A stretch of DNA of 64,000 nt from positions 186,001 to 250,000 of the forward strand of contig NZ_OZ193413.1 of the NCBI RefSeq assembly GCF_964275155.1. Direction: 5' to 3'. The notes under the pieces are model-generated. The model made no database searches, was not told the DNA's origin, and was given only the letters and a program-made list of their open reading frames with translations. How positions within the stretch are numbered: position 1 is the first letter of the stretch; each line of letters begins with the position of its first letter. This document shows positions 35,492 to 46,593 of this stretch, piece by piece. Source of the DNA: Curculioniphilus buchneri (GTDB taxonomy: Bacteria; Pseudomonadota; Gammaproteobacteria; Enterobacterales; Enterobacteriaceae). Made by a program: the position numbers and the translations under genes.

Positions 35492-36919
35492 CTAATGTTT
35501 CTGAGAATGTGCATGTATAGTAGTAGCAATAAATGCTAATGCTTTGTCAATACGTGCTAAGGACCTTGATCGTCCGATAGCATGAATAGTCAAGTTTAAT
35601 GATGGCGATCGATCAGTACCAATGACGGCAACACGAAGGGGCATTCCTATCTGATTGATGTTCATATGTAATTCTTTGGATGTCTTTTTAATCGCTTCAT
35701 GTATTGAAGCGGGTGTCCATTCATTCAGTGATGCTAATATTTTTCGTATCATATTTAGAGATTCTATTGCTGTTGAGCATAAATATTTATTGGCAGAATT
35801 AACGTCAAATTCATTAAAATCTTCGTAGAAATAGTGACAACTAGTGGCTAACTCTTTTAGAGTTCTGCAACGTCCGCTTAACAATGTTAAGATATCTGTC
35901 AATTTTGGACCATTAAAAATATTAATTTCCTGTTTTTTAACATACCAGAGAAGGCGTGTAGCAATATCTTCTGTAGGAAGATGCTTGATGTAATACTGGT
36001 TTAACCAAAGTAGTTTTTCTACATTAAATGTACTATTCGATTTACTAACAGATTTCAAATTAAACATATTCTTCATTTGTTCTAAATTAAAAATTTCCTG
36101 ATTACCATGAGACCATCCAAGACGCACAAGATAGTTTAATAATGCTTCTGGTAAGAAGCCGTCATCTCGGTATTGTATGATACTGCCCACATCATGTCGT
36201 TTAGAAAGTTTTTTACCATCATTACCTAAAATTATTGATAGATGAGCGTAGCTAGGTATTGGGGCATCTAATGATTTTAAGATATTAATTTGACGTGGCG
36301 TGTTATTAATATGATCATTTCCTCGAATTACATGAGTAATTTTCATATCATGATCATCAATTGCTGCACAGAAATTATAAGTAGGCGATCCATCAGCACG
36401 GCGAATGACAAGATCATCTAGCTCTTGGTTCTTAAATTCAATAGGTCCGTGAATCAAGTCGTTAAAAATGATTGAACCTTCTTGTGGATTACGAAAACGT
36501 ACTACATAGGGATTCTTACTAATATAATGTCTATTACGATTACGACAATGGCCGTCATAACGTGGTTTTTTCAATTGTGCTATTTGTTTTTTACGTAGTG
36601 AATTTATTCGTTCTTTAGAGCAGTAGCACCTATAAGCATTTCCGTTAGACAACATATTTTCAATAACTATGTTATAACGGTTGAAACGTGTTGTTTGAAA
36701 ATATGGGCCCTCATCCCAGTCTAGATTCAACCAGTTCATGCTATTTATAATAGCTTCAATTGCTGGTTGAGTTGAGCGCTCTAAATCAGTATCTTCTATA
36801 CGCAATACAAATTTACCTCCTTGGCTTCGAGCAAAAAGCCATGAATAAAGTGCAGTACGTACGCTGCCGATATGTAAATAGCCAGTAGGACTGGGGGCAA
36901 AACGGGTTTTTATTTGCAT
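35492..36919 (-). CDS. gltX: Glutamyl-tRNA synthetase
   Basis: Class I synthetase that charges tRNA-Glu. I start at ATG 36919 ([18 protein letters not shown]), 81 nt inside a longer open frame, as it matches the E. coli start; an AAGG lies about 12 nt upstream. 475 residues (E. coli 471). The HIGH-type motif is [13 protein letters not shown], the KMSKS-type motif is KKLSKRHD, and the Cys/His zinc-like cluster is CYCSKER...[11 protein letters not shown]. The gene is divergent from the tRNA-Val/Lys unit and upstream of tRNA-Ala, the E. coli arrangement. Confidence 0.97.
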   Translation of the reverse strand: MQIKTRFAPSPTGYLHIGSVRTALYSWLFARSQGGKFVLRIEDTDLERSTQPAIEAIINSMNWLNLDWDEGPYFQTTRFNRYNIVIENMLSNGNAYRCYCSKERINSLRKKQIAQLKKPRYDGHCRNRNRHYISKNPYVVRFRNPQEGSIIFNDLIHGPIEFKNQELDDLVIRRADGSPTYNFCAAIDDHDMKITHVIRGNDHINNTPRQINILKSLDAPIPSYAHLSIILGNDGKKLSKRHDVGSIIQYRDDGFLPEALLNYLVRLGWSHGNQEIFNLEQMKNMFNLKSVSKSNSTFNVEKLLWLNQYYIKHLPTEDIATRLLWYVKKQEINIFNGPKLTDILTLLSGRCRTLKELATSCHYFYEDFNEFDVNSANKYLCSTAIESLNMIRKILASLNEWTPASIHEAIKKTSKELHMNINQIGMPLRVAVIGTDRSPSLNLTIHAIGRSRSLARIDKALAFIATTIHAHSQKH

Positions 36920-37112
36920 CAAAACAGAATGCCTTCGTGACGTATGTAAATAATAAATTTTATAGCAATAGTGCTGTAAGAAGACCAAACATTTTACCAT
37001 TTTACCATTAAAAGTTGAATTTTCAATTCATTTTTATTTTGGTCTTTTTTAACTATTTTTAATTTTTATGATTAGATATATTGAGATAATATACATACTT
37101 ATAAGAAAATGA

Positions 37113-37142
37113 TTGACTCATTCTTTAAATGTTCTTTATAAT
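37113..37142 (+). promoter_or_regulatory. Sigma-70 promoter of the tRNA-Val/tRNA-Lys unit
   Basis: TTGACT (37113-37118, consensus TTGACA) and TATAAT (37137-37142, exact consensus) are separated by 18 nt. Transcription would begin near 37149, about 10 nt before tRNA-Val. The match is much better than background and the position is right. No GC-rich discriminator is seen. Confidence 0.8.
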
Positions 37143-37158
37143 CTAAATTTGTTTCATT

Positions 37159-37234
37159 GGGTGATTAGCTCAGTTGGGAGAGCACCTCCCTTACAAGGAG
37201 GGGGTCGGCGGTTCGATCCCGTCATCACCTACCA
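37159..37234 (+). tRNA. tRNA-Val (TAC), CCA encoded
   Basis: Cloverleaf nearly identical to E. coli valU/X/Y: acceptor GGGTGAT/ATCACCT, D arm, anticodon stem CTCCC/GGAGG-like with TAC at 37192-37194, variable loop and GGCGG-type T arm. The terminal pair is G1-T72 instead of G1-C72, a change at the end of the acceptor stem. A73 is followed by an encoded CCA (37232-37234), the only one of the three tRNAs here that has it. Confidence 0.95.
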
Positions 37235-37253
37235 TTATTGCTTCAATTGCATT

Positions 37254-37326
37254 GGGTCGTTAGCTCAGTTGGTAGAGCAGTTGACTTTTAATCAATTGGT
37301 CGCAGGTTCGAATCCTGTACGGCCCA
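37254..37326 (+). tRNA. tRNA-Lys (TTT), CCA decayed to TCA
   Basis: Folds with acceptor GGGTCGT/ACGGCCC, D arm GCTC...GAGC, anticodon loop CTTTTAA (TTT at 37287-37289) and T arm CGCAGG-TTCGAAT-CCTGTA. It matches E. coli lysV and lies 19 nt after tRNA-Val, the E. coli order. After A73 the DNA reads TCA (37327-37329), one substitution from CCA, so the end must be completed enzymatically. Confidence 0.95.
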
Positions 37327-37357
37327 TCATTTTATTGAAAGACGATGAACTCAATAT

Positions 37358-37388
37358 TCCTTCCAATAATCTTTTGAAGGAGACATTT
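37358..37388 (+). terminator. Possible intrinsic terminator of the tRNA-Val/Lys transcript
   Basis: TCCTTC (37358-37363) pairs with GAAGGA (37376-37381) over a 12-nt loop, followed after GACA by a run of T. It is about 30 nt past tRNA-Lys, the expected place. The gap between stem and T-run weakens the call. Confidence 0.4.
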
Positions 37389-37705
37389 TTTAGATTTTCC
37401 TATCATCATTTTGATAAAAATTTATCTGTATAAAACCATACAGATATGAATGTAACGTACATAATAATATTATTTGATATATCATCACTAGTGTTTAAAT
37501 TTATTAATATATTATATTGATTGCCAATAGTTAAGATAACTATTTACCATTTTGAAGCCACCTTTAACATCAATATATCATACTGTGAATGTAATATTAT
37601 CAATATAATGATTAATTATTTGATCTAGATATCAAGCATTATTTGTATGTAATTCAAAATATTTAATACAGATAGCGATTAATTAAATTAGAATGACATT
37701 TCCTC

Positions 37706-37742
37706 AATCGAGGATGTATTTATGAATCGAGGATGTATTTAT
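37706..37742. repeat. 19-bp tandem duplication, two copies
   Basis: AATCGAGGATGTATTTATG (37706-37724) is followed directly by the same sequence without the last base (37725-37742). Exact match in non-coding DNA, hence probably recent slippage. Confidence 0.85.
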
Positions 37743-38402
37743 TTTTACTAAATACAAGTATTTATTATTATTGTTTAATTCTAAATTCATGACATTATAT
37801 TATAATTTGATGTAATATTAAAAGAATATCTTTTTTTAAAAATTTTTATTTAAAAAGCAATGTTGAATTATCGTATTTACAATATGTTAATATTGTAAAT
37901 TATATAAGCAATTTTGTTGCCAAATTCTTAATTTTTAAACTTTAATCATGCTATTATCTATAATAATAGAAAGAAAGTTATATAATCAAGATATTATATA
38001 AACAATAAAAATTAAGATAATGTCTAATCACAATTAGATCTTTTATTAATTTAATATTCACTATCATTACATATAAATTAATCTAGTAGTAATATGTTAT
38101 ATTAATTGTCTAGTCAAAGAGAATATAGCTAAAAATTGTCATATCGATGATATCTTATGCCTATAAATTTTATTTAGAATTATACTAATAATTAGTTCTA
38201 CATAGTAATATAGGCTAATAAACAGAGATATTTCTTCTATTGTAATTTCATTTTTTAATTAAGTTTTTCATAGGAAAAGATAATCCATCATTAATTTAAT
38301 AATATTATTTTGAAAGTAATATTATTAAAAATATAATTTTTATATTCATACTTACTCACAAGTATGTGACTGGTAATTTAAAAATTAATGACCTTATATG
38401 CT

Positions 38403-38948
38403 TTAATTAAAATAAGCATGAGTTAAAAAAAGTGCACTTACGTTACGTGCTTCACAGAAGTCTGGTTCATCAAGAAGCTTAAGCATGTGATGAACTGGCC
38501 ACTGTACTACAGATAAAGGCTCTGGTTCATCTCCTAATAGACGATTAGGATATAGCTCTTGGGCAATTACTATATTAGTTGTGCTAGAAAAATAAGATGG
38601 CGACATACTTAACCGCTTTAAAAAAGTAATACATTGTGCACCAAATCCTATTTCTTCCATGAGTTCTCGATTAGCAGCTTCTATCAATCCTTCGTTGGGA
38701 TTGATCAATCCCTTTGGAAAACCTAGTTCATAATCTTCAATTCCAGCACTATATTCACGGATTAGTAATAACTGATTATTTTTTATCGGTACAATCATTA
38801 CTACATCTCGTTGAGATGGTTTCATGCGCTCATAGACTCGTTGCACTCCATTACTAAACTCCAAGGCAACAGATTCGATAGTAAATAAATGAGACTTAGC
38901 GATGATATCTACATGATAGATCTTAGGTTTTTTCAAATGGTTATCCAT
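38403..38948 (-). CDS. nudE: ADP compounds hydrolase NudE (Nudix)
   Basis: Nudix hydrolase that in E. coli cleaves Ap3A, ADP-ribose and NADH. 181 residues (E. coli 186). The Nudix box runs from Gly80 to Gly101: G, five residues, E (GLINPNE), then REL-EE-GF in AANRELMEEIGFG, all catalytic acids present. The flanks also match NudE rather than other Nudix proteins: VIDAxS-like VALEFSNGVQRVYERMKPS and LSMSPSYFSSTTNIVIAQ, ending near DFCEARNVSALFL. No neighbour of E. coli nudE is present. Confidence 0.93.
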   Translation of the reverse strand: MDNHLKKPKIYHVDIIAKSHLFTIESVALEFSNGVQRVYERMKPSQRDVVMIVPIKNNQLLLIREYSAGIEDYELGFPKGLINPNEGLIEAANRELMEEIGFGAQCITFLKRLSMSPSYFSSTTNIVIAQELYPNRLLGDEPEPLSVVQWPVHHMLKLLDEPDFCEARNVSALFLTHAYFN

Positions 38949-40104
38949 AATGTTACTAAAATTGAGTATTGAATGGTTATAAAATCTGGATCACCGAGTG
39001 AAATTATATTGTACGTTAATAATAGATTAAATTGTAATTTATTTAAAATATTATATCAGGATAGATTTACGGTTGAAAAAACTATATATCAAAACAACTA
39101 TTTTGACAAAAGATAGAAATTATGAAGAATAGACCCGGAAATAAAAACGGCTTGTTATTTTAAGAAAGCTTCAACATCGGTTATGATTCTCTTTTTGTCT
39201 TACTGTATCCATATTATTTAGTAGTACTATCAATTACCTTTAATATTATTAAAGTTAAAATATAAAATATAGTACAAAAAAATAACGGTACTTATATTAT
39301 ATAGTAATATTCATTATAGATTATTTATTTTTCTTTTTCGAAAAAATTATTTTTATTCATCTTTTTATAATGTTTTCATAGAAAATGAATAATTTTTCAA
39401 AAAAATTTATTTTTTTATAATAGCTATGTGTAAGTAAATTATATTATAACTTTATTTTTACTAGATAAAGTTATGTCCAACATACAGGTTATATGTATTA
39501 CATGAACATTTTAAAATATAGTAATAAAAATGTTGTTTTTCTAAAACATTCGTTGATGAATGAAGTACTGATTACAAAGTGTAGCTGTTTACATCATGTT
39601 AGTTTATAGAAGACGCATATCGCTTTTGTACTACATGATGTTTAGTATGACTGTTGTTCTTAATTTATTTAAAATGTACCATAAAGTATCTATATAAATA
39701 ACAGATATTATTTTAGTATAAAATTTATATAAAAACAGCCATGGAAACTTAAATCAAGTCTTCAAAAGAAACATTGATTTAGTCATACTTATTACGAAGT
39801 ATGATGTTATAATAAAAATTTATTGACTTACTATTTCTTTAGTTAGTTATTTACTACATTATCAAAATTGGCAACTTGGATAATATCCATTTCAAGAATG
39901 CTTTACCATATTAATGTAATCAAAGTCAATTTAATAAATTTAATAAAGTTTATGTTATCTATCTATTAGACCATAAAAAAGTGATTTGTACTAATACGTT
40001 AATGATAATATAGTATGGTAATAAAATCGTTAAAAAAGTACATAAATGATTATTATATTTTTAATAAAAAACTAAATCATATAATCGATGAAGCGAGAAT
40101 TTAT

Positions 40105-40313
40105 AGTAGTCTAATTCCAATCAATAGACACAAAAGACTACTGATATTTTATTGATTGAATCAATATTCGTTCATTATGTATGTTACATTTCAAAAAAAT
40201 ATTTTAATAAGTAAGCATAACGTTCTTAAAAACTAGTGTGAATATCTAAAATTACGATATTTGATCAAAATCGAGACATTAAAACACCATAAAATAAAGT
40301 AGGGTGTTTTTTT
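40105..40313 (+). ncRNA. Candidate small RNA: two hairpins and an intrinsic terminator
   Basis: AGTAGTCT (40105-40112) pairs perfectly with AGACTACT (40135-40142). TATTGAT (40150-40156) pairs with ATCAATA (40160-40166) over a TGA loop. AAAACACC (40281-40288) pairs with GGTGTTTT (40303-40310), the T-run continuing to 40313, which is a plus-strand intrinsic terminator. No plus-strand gene lies upstream for over 2 kb, so the terminator needs some other transcript. I do not recognise a known RNA family and see no clear promoter; the ends are guesses. Confidence 0.3.
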
Positions 40314-40771
40314 ATTAAAAAGTAAATATTTTGAACTGAAGTGACAATACATACTGTCAAAAATATTAAATATTTAAGTCTGATGATTTGATATATTAGA
40401 AGAACATGTAGAGCACATACTGTCTGTATATTGTTTAATAAGAAATAGTTAGAAGTAGCACCACCTAGTGGTATAAGTTTTAATCAAAGGCTTATAATTA
40501 CTGATACTATGCTTTAGTATCTAAACTTGATTTTTAGATAGAATTAAAGAAGTACATTTTGGTATATTTAATATGTTATTATAGATTATGTATGATGATG
40601 TATTAAAAAATAATGACTTCCAGGCGATATATTTACAATGTGATTTTAGTGATAAAAATTATCATTAGTTTATAGTCTAAAAGAACTTGAAAAATATCAA
40701 CATTTTATTTTAAAATTGTTGAAATAATATAATTTTCCTAAATTATTTTTTTTACCTCTATAATCCAATAG

Positions 40772-40957
40772 GAAATTGATAATTGTATAATCGTATTTTT
40801 AATACGCTTCAATGATCAGGTTGTTACATTAAATGTAGAATTGGTATATTCCATTTATCATGTAATAAATTCTACAATAACAAGATGGCCACTCGTTCTT
40901 CGCATAGGTGCATGGTTAGTTGCATGGGGTACAAAGTTTTTCAAAAAAAATAATTAG
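40772..40957 (+). other. Unidentified small ORF or gene relic with tryptophan-rich end
   Basis: Open between stops from 40772 to the TAG at 40955-40957, about 61 codons, ending RWPLVLRIGAWLVAWG then TKFFKKNN. The end looks like an amphipathic or membrane segment followed by a positively charged tail, and its DNA is clearly GC-richer than the surrounding desert. There is no ATG in frame; TTG at 40841 is the only standard alternative start, and there is no good ribosome binding site. It may be the 3' end of an otherwise eroded gene. I do not recognise the family. Confidence 0.25.
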
Positions 40958-41125
40958 TTAATGAGTAATTATTTAGTACAGTAATTAATCACTTTTCAAA
41001 AGAAATTTAACTTAACTAAATAATTAAAAATTCAAATATCAGTATTGGGCATATAACATAAAATAAATCGGCTAACATTCTTTTTAACATGTTAACATGT
41101 AAATACATTTAAAATAAATAACTTC

Positions 41126-41148
41126 AAAAAAATTGCTGTTTTAGCAAT
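41126..41148 (-). terminator. Intrinsic terminator downstream of infA
   Basis: Read on the minus strand, ATTGCT pairs with AGCAAT over a 5-nt loop (AAAAC), followed at once by a run of seven T (41126-41132). It lies about 155 nt beyond the infA stop in the right orientation. One of the clearest intrinsic terminators in the window. Confidence 0.65.
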
Positions 41149-41303
41149 GGTAGATCGCGCATTTCAATTTTAAACCACTACCACTAGTTTTTATATGAAA
41201 ATTTTTCAATGGATTATATGTTAGTATGCATATAGTGGAAAGCAATACTAAAGTAATTTAGAGTTATGATAAAAAATAAAATCATAATGATTAAACTTAT
41301 TTT

Positions 41304-41522
41304 TTAACGGCTACGGAATATGATTCGACCTTTACTTAGGTCATATGGAGTTAACTCCACAGTTACATTATCTCCAGTTAGAATACGAATGTAATTTTTT
41401 CGCATTTTACCAGAGATATGCGCAGTGATGATATGTCCATTTTCTAATTCCACACGAAACATAGTATTGGGTAACATATCTAGAACTGTGCCTTGCATTT
41501 CAATATTTTCTTCTTTAGGCAT
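41304..41522 (-). CDS. infA: Translation initiation factor IF-1
   Basis: S1-fold (OB) protein that occupies the A site of the 30S subunit during initiation. 72 residues, the full E. coli length, differing by only a few conservative changes: [37 protein letters not shown] and [20 protein letters not shown] are standard. In E. coli it is flanked by serW and aat; neither remains. GGGAA precedes the ATG. Confidence 0.98.
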   Translation of the reverse strand: MPKEENIEMQGTVLDMLPNTMFRVELENGHIITAHISGKMRKNYIRILTGDNVTVELTPYDLSKGRIIFRSR

Positions 41523-41859
41523 CGCATTCCCTTAAATAGTTTTCATGGAAATAATTAGTTAGTGGAATAAATTAAAAAATTTTTTTATTTAAACAAAGTA
41601 ACATCATATTATATTTTATAATCCATAAGATTTATAAAAAATGAAAATTTAAAAATTATGATTTTAAAATAAAAATAGATACTGATTATATAATACAATA
41701 CCTGAATTGATTTTAAATGACAATTATTGCATTAACGATTTATTATACATCTCGATATATAAGAGTATATCACAGTATAATCGTACTATACATTAGTATT
41801 CATGAATATTGATCTTTAAAATAACTATTTTCACATAAGTTACATTTTATCGATTCAAT

Positions 41860-41885
41860 GTAAACATTGAAAGTAAACATTGAAA
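41860..41885. repeat. Perfect 13-bp tandem duplication
   Basis: GTAAACATTGAAA occurs twice in a row (41860-41872, 41873-41885) in non-coding DNA. Confidence 0.8.
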
Positions 41886-42156
41886 AATCATTACATTAAA
41901 AAGAAAAGCCTAAAATTGGAGAATACTTTTAATATGTCACAACATTCATGGAATAATTATCTCTATTTAAAAAAATAGTATGTTAACATGTTCTATATCA
42001 AATTTAATTAAGATTAATCTGTTAATAGAAAAAACGCTCAGAGTTACACTAATTTTATTCACATATTATGCTTAATAATGTTCTTTTTAATTTCTTCAAA
42101 TATTCATTGAAAATCAAAATTAACTATTATTAACCCCGTACCACAATATAATGTAT

Positions 42157-42175
42157 ATTTTTTCAGATGATCCAT
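42157..42175 (+). repeat. Copy 2 of the 19-nt exact dispersed repeat
   Basis: Same ATTTTTTCAGATGATCCAT as at 4427-4445, about 38 kb away, same strand, again in a desert. Sequence diverges immediately on both sides. Confidence 0.6.
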
Positions 42176-44026
42176 ATGATTAATAATCGTAAATTAGATA
42201 TACTTATCATTTTGATACATAATATATGTATGATATAATGTTTTATTTTTTCAATATATGAATAAAATTATTTCTTTTTTAACATAATTTAGCTAAATAT
42301 TCTGTATTCAGTATGCTTCATGGAAATTTACTACAAGTCAATATGAAAAATATTGTGCAATAGCACATAAGGTTTTTTAACATCATTGGTAGAAATAACA
42401 AAATTAATTAACTATAATACAGGATGTAACATTTAGCTTTATTAAAACTTTAAATTAAACATTAGTCCATTAAAATTATAGATTAACTGTAATAATAATT
42501 ACAGCATAAAATATGTTGTTTGTTTTTATAACACAAACGAAATAGCATGAACTTAATAATGATTTTCGTTACTAAAAGGTAGTTTTATATAAATATTATT
42601 CATATAATTAATTTATAATCACTATCTAAATAACTAAAAATTAAAATATATTAATCGAACCTAACTGTTATTAATGGAAGTGGCAATTCATTAGAAAAAT
42701 AATATTCAATTTTTATAAATTTTAACTGCATTACCTTTTCTTAGGAAATCAAATTATTTGCAGTATTTATAATAGATTAAGATTAAGGTGCATAGAAATA
42801 TTCTGTGTGTACCTCTTTCCTAATAAGATTAAAACTATACTAGATAACTTCAACATTGCTAAAATAGGAAAAATTAACGTATATATGACCTTCTTTAGAT
42901 CATATGATATATTGCTGAAGTGATTCTTCATTAACTATAAAAACTAATGTTAATATCAAATTTGTTATTAACAACATTAGGTTTGTACTTTACTAATTGA
43001 TCGGCTATTACCATCAGTATTAATGTTAATGCTTAATATCTATCAATAGTAGATATTAATAATTGCAATATTATTATAAATATCAAATTTTATGTAGTAA
43101 TTATGTATGATTTAAAATCATTTGTATTTGTAATTGAGTACAATAATCACATAATCCGATTATGTAAAATAAATTAGCATATACGACATTTTTAGCTTTT
43201 AAATGAGCGTATTGTAAACTTTATATGAAATTTATTTAAAAATTTCGAATGTGAATTCACATGATTTTCAAATAAATAAACTATATCTTTCTATAACCAA
43301 TAATACTTTTATTATCTATGAATGTTGTTTTAACTCATTATATAAGTTAACAAAAAGAATTTAAATTCATGTAAATTTTATTTTTATATCGTAATTATAA
43401 CAAAACTCTTAGCATTCTATGCTAATAGAATATATTAATAAAATAAGAAACTAAGTTTTTTAGTATTATTAACTATATAAATTTTTGAAGAAATCATAAA
43501 TATACTTATTCTAATAAATTAGTTTTTATTTAAGATATTTATTTTGAAAACTAAGATCATTAATCCAATGATAGTGTTTTTCACTAAATAAATAGAAAAG
43601 AAAAATAAATTGATAATTAAAAAATGGAGTTAATAGGTCTAGAGACCTAGAACTGTAGTACCTTATATAGTAAATATACTAAGTTATTATAAGGAATTTT
43701 GGATCAATTCAATAATTTTAAACTGAATGGATTATTTAAAAAGATCGAATGCGCACTATTTATGATCTTATAAAAAAGATGTAGATCCGAACATTAATCA
43801 TTTAGGCATTTCGATTAAATACATAAGCATATTATAACAGAACTAATTTAATTTTATCCTGTTAGTATTCATCTTAAACTCAGAATCATATTCCTTATAA
43901 AGGAATAAAAATTAACATCACAAATTAAAAAGGATCTAAAGCTTAAAAAATTAATGTTTTCTTATTTATGAATATATTTAATATCTATTAAAGACATATT
44001 CTTTATTTAATCATATTAAAATAAAT

Positions 44027-44076
44027 AGGATGTTTACTACTATACTATAGGTAGTGCCGTATTCGTTATACATCCT
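44027..44076 (-). terminator. Branched hairpin past trxB, possible terminator
   Basis: On the minus strand AGGATGT pairs with ACATCCT (44070-44076 with 44027-44033) and encloses a second small stem, followed by an AT-rich tail with interrupted T. It lies about 70 nt beyond the trxB stop. Weak as a terminator because the T-run is broken. Confidence 0.35.
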
Positions 44077-44143
44077 TTTAATGAAAACCGATAGTCATTC
44101 TACATGCATCCAATTAAATAATAAACAGTAATAAAACATTAAT

Positions 44144-45900
<1,757 letters not shown>

Positions 45901-46593
45901 TTGGATCGAAAATATCTAGAAAATGAAAACCTTTTTCTAAAAAAATTTAGGAAAAAATTTCAGTGGTTAAAAGTCATGTTTTTAGTTAAAGTCAATTTTT
46001 TTTCTATTTTTTTAATAATTTCACTGACTAGTTTTAGTCCATTAGATCCATGTTGGTCACAAACTGCTTGGCATGACTCGATTGATAATTTAGGTGGTAA
46101 AGTAGGAGCTTGGCTTGCCGATATATTGTTATTTAGTTTCGGCGTATTAGCATACGGAATACCGCTCATCATGCTTATTTTTTTCTGGCGTGAGTTTCTG
46201 CAACCTATTTCTGTTAATTTTTTCGATTTATCACTAAAACTCATTGGAAGTCAAATATTGCTTCTATCCTCTTGTGGTTTAGCTACACTTAATATTGATG
46301 ATATTTACCATTTTGACTCTGGTGGTTTTGTTGGTATTTTACTATGCCATGCAATCTTAGAGTGGTTGAACGACATTGATGCTGCCATCTACATTTTCTT
46401 ATTGATCTGGGTAGTTGGTTTGACTCTATTTACTAATTGCTCCTGGCTAACTATGATTGAAATCATTGGTTCTAAAGTACTTCATTATTTAACTATTATA
46501 TTTTTTGATAACCGGCATAATAAAGCCAATAACAATTTTCGTACTTTTGTAGAACAAAGAGACGATATTTTTACTTATAATTCTCATTACTAA
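45901..46593 (+). CDS. ftsK: FtsK reduced to its N-terminal membrane domain
   Basis: In E. coli FtsK is a 1329-residue divisome protein: four membrane segments that are essential for division, a linker, and a DNA-translocating motor. This frame has 230 residues and covers only the membrane part: SFSPLDPCWSQTAWHDSIDNLGGKVGAWLADILLFSFGVLAYG, SCGLATLNIDDIYHF and GLTLFTNCSWLT align colinearly with FtsK residues 40-185. It then ends in a short polar tail. No motor motif is readable in the next 2.5 kb. The start is TTG 45901, which aligns with E. coli Met1, with AAAGAG upstream. The frame is free of internal stops, which argues it is still selected as a shortened gene. Confidence 0.9.
   Translation: MDRKYLENENLFLKKFRKKFQWLKVMFLVKVNFFSIFLIISLTSFSPLDPCWSQTAWHDSIDNLGGKVGAWLADILLFSFGVLAYGIPLIMLIFFWREFLQPISVNFFDLSLKLIGSQILLLSSCGLATLNIDDIYHFDSGGFVGILLCHAILEWLNDIDAAIYIFLLIWVVGLTLFTNCSWLTMIEIIGSKVLHYLTIIFFDNRHNKANNNFRTFVEQRDDIFTYNSHY

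Larger units (their letters stand above)
37330..38402. other. Non-coding region after the tRNA pair
   Basis: No gene. It contains a possible terminator (37358-37388), a 19-bp tandem duplication (37706-37742), an 11-bp perfect hairpin with tetraloop GTTA (37875-37900) and a 7-bp hairpin just past the nudE stop (38347-38366). Confidence 0.65.
38949..41303. other. 2.36-kb intergenic region between nudE and infA, with several signals
   Basis: No confident protein gene. tRNA-Ser (serW), which flanks infA in E. coli, is not found on either strand. Unlike most deserts here it contains a hairpin series ending in an intrinsic terminator (40105-40313), a GC-richer open frame (40772-40957) and a good infA terminator (41126-41148). 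Confidence 0.6.
41523..44143. other. 2.6-kb desert at the position of aat-cydC-cydD
   Basis: E. coli has aat, cydC and cydD between infA and trxB. I can read no motif of any of them, so they are erased. Contains a 13-bp tandem duplication (41860-41885), the second copy of the 19-nt dispersed repeat (42157-42175), a GC-bearing palindrome TAGGTCT-AG-AGACCTA (43634-43649) and a branched hairpin near trxB (44027-44076). Confidence 0.7.

Noticed and set aside
37113..37433. Open frame running through tRNA-Val and tRNA-Lys
   Set aside because: It overlaps both tRNA genes and their promoter; its residues are translated tRNA sequence, a common artefact.
37875..37900. 11-bp hairpin with GTTA loop as a regulatory element
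   Set aside because: Almost pure A/T pairs; at this base composition several such stems are expected by chance in 64 kb.
40900..41303. tRNA-Ser (serW) beside infA as in E. coli
   Set aside because: No T-arm or acceptor sequence of a serine tRNA can be read on either strand.
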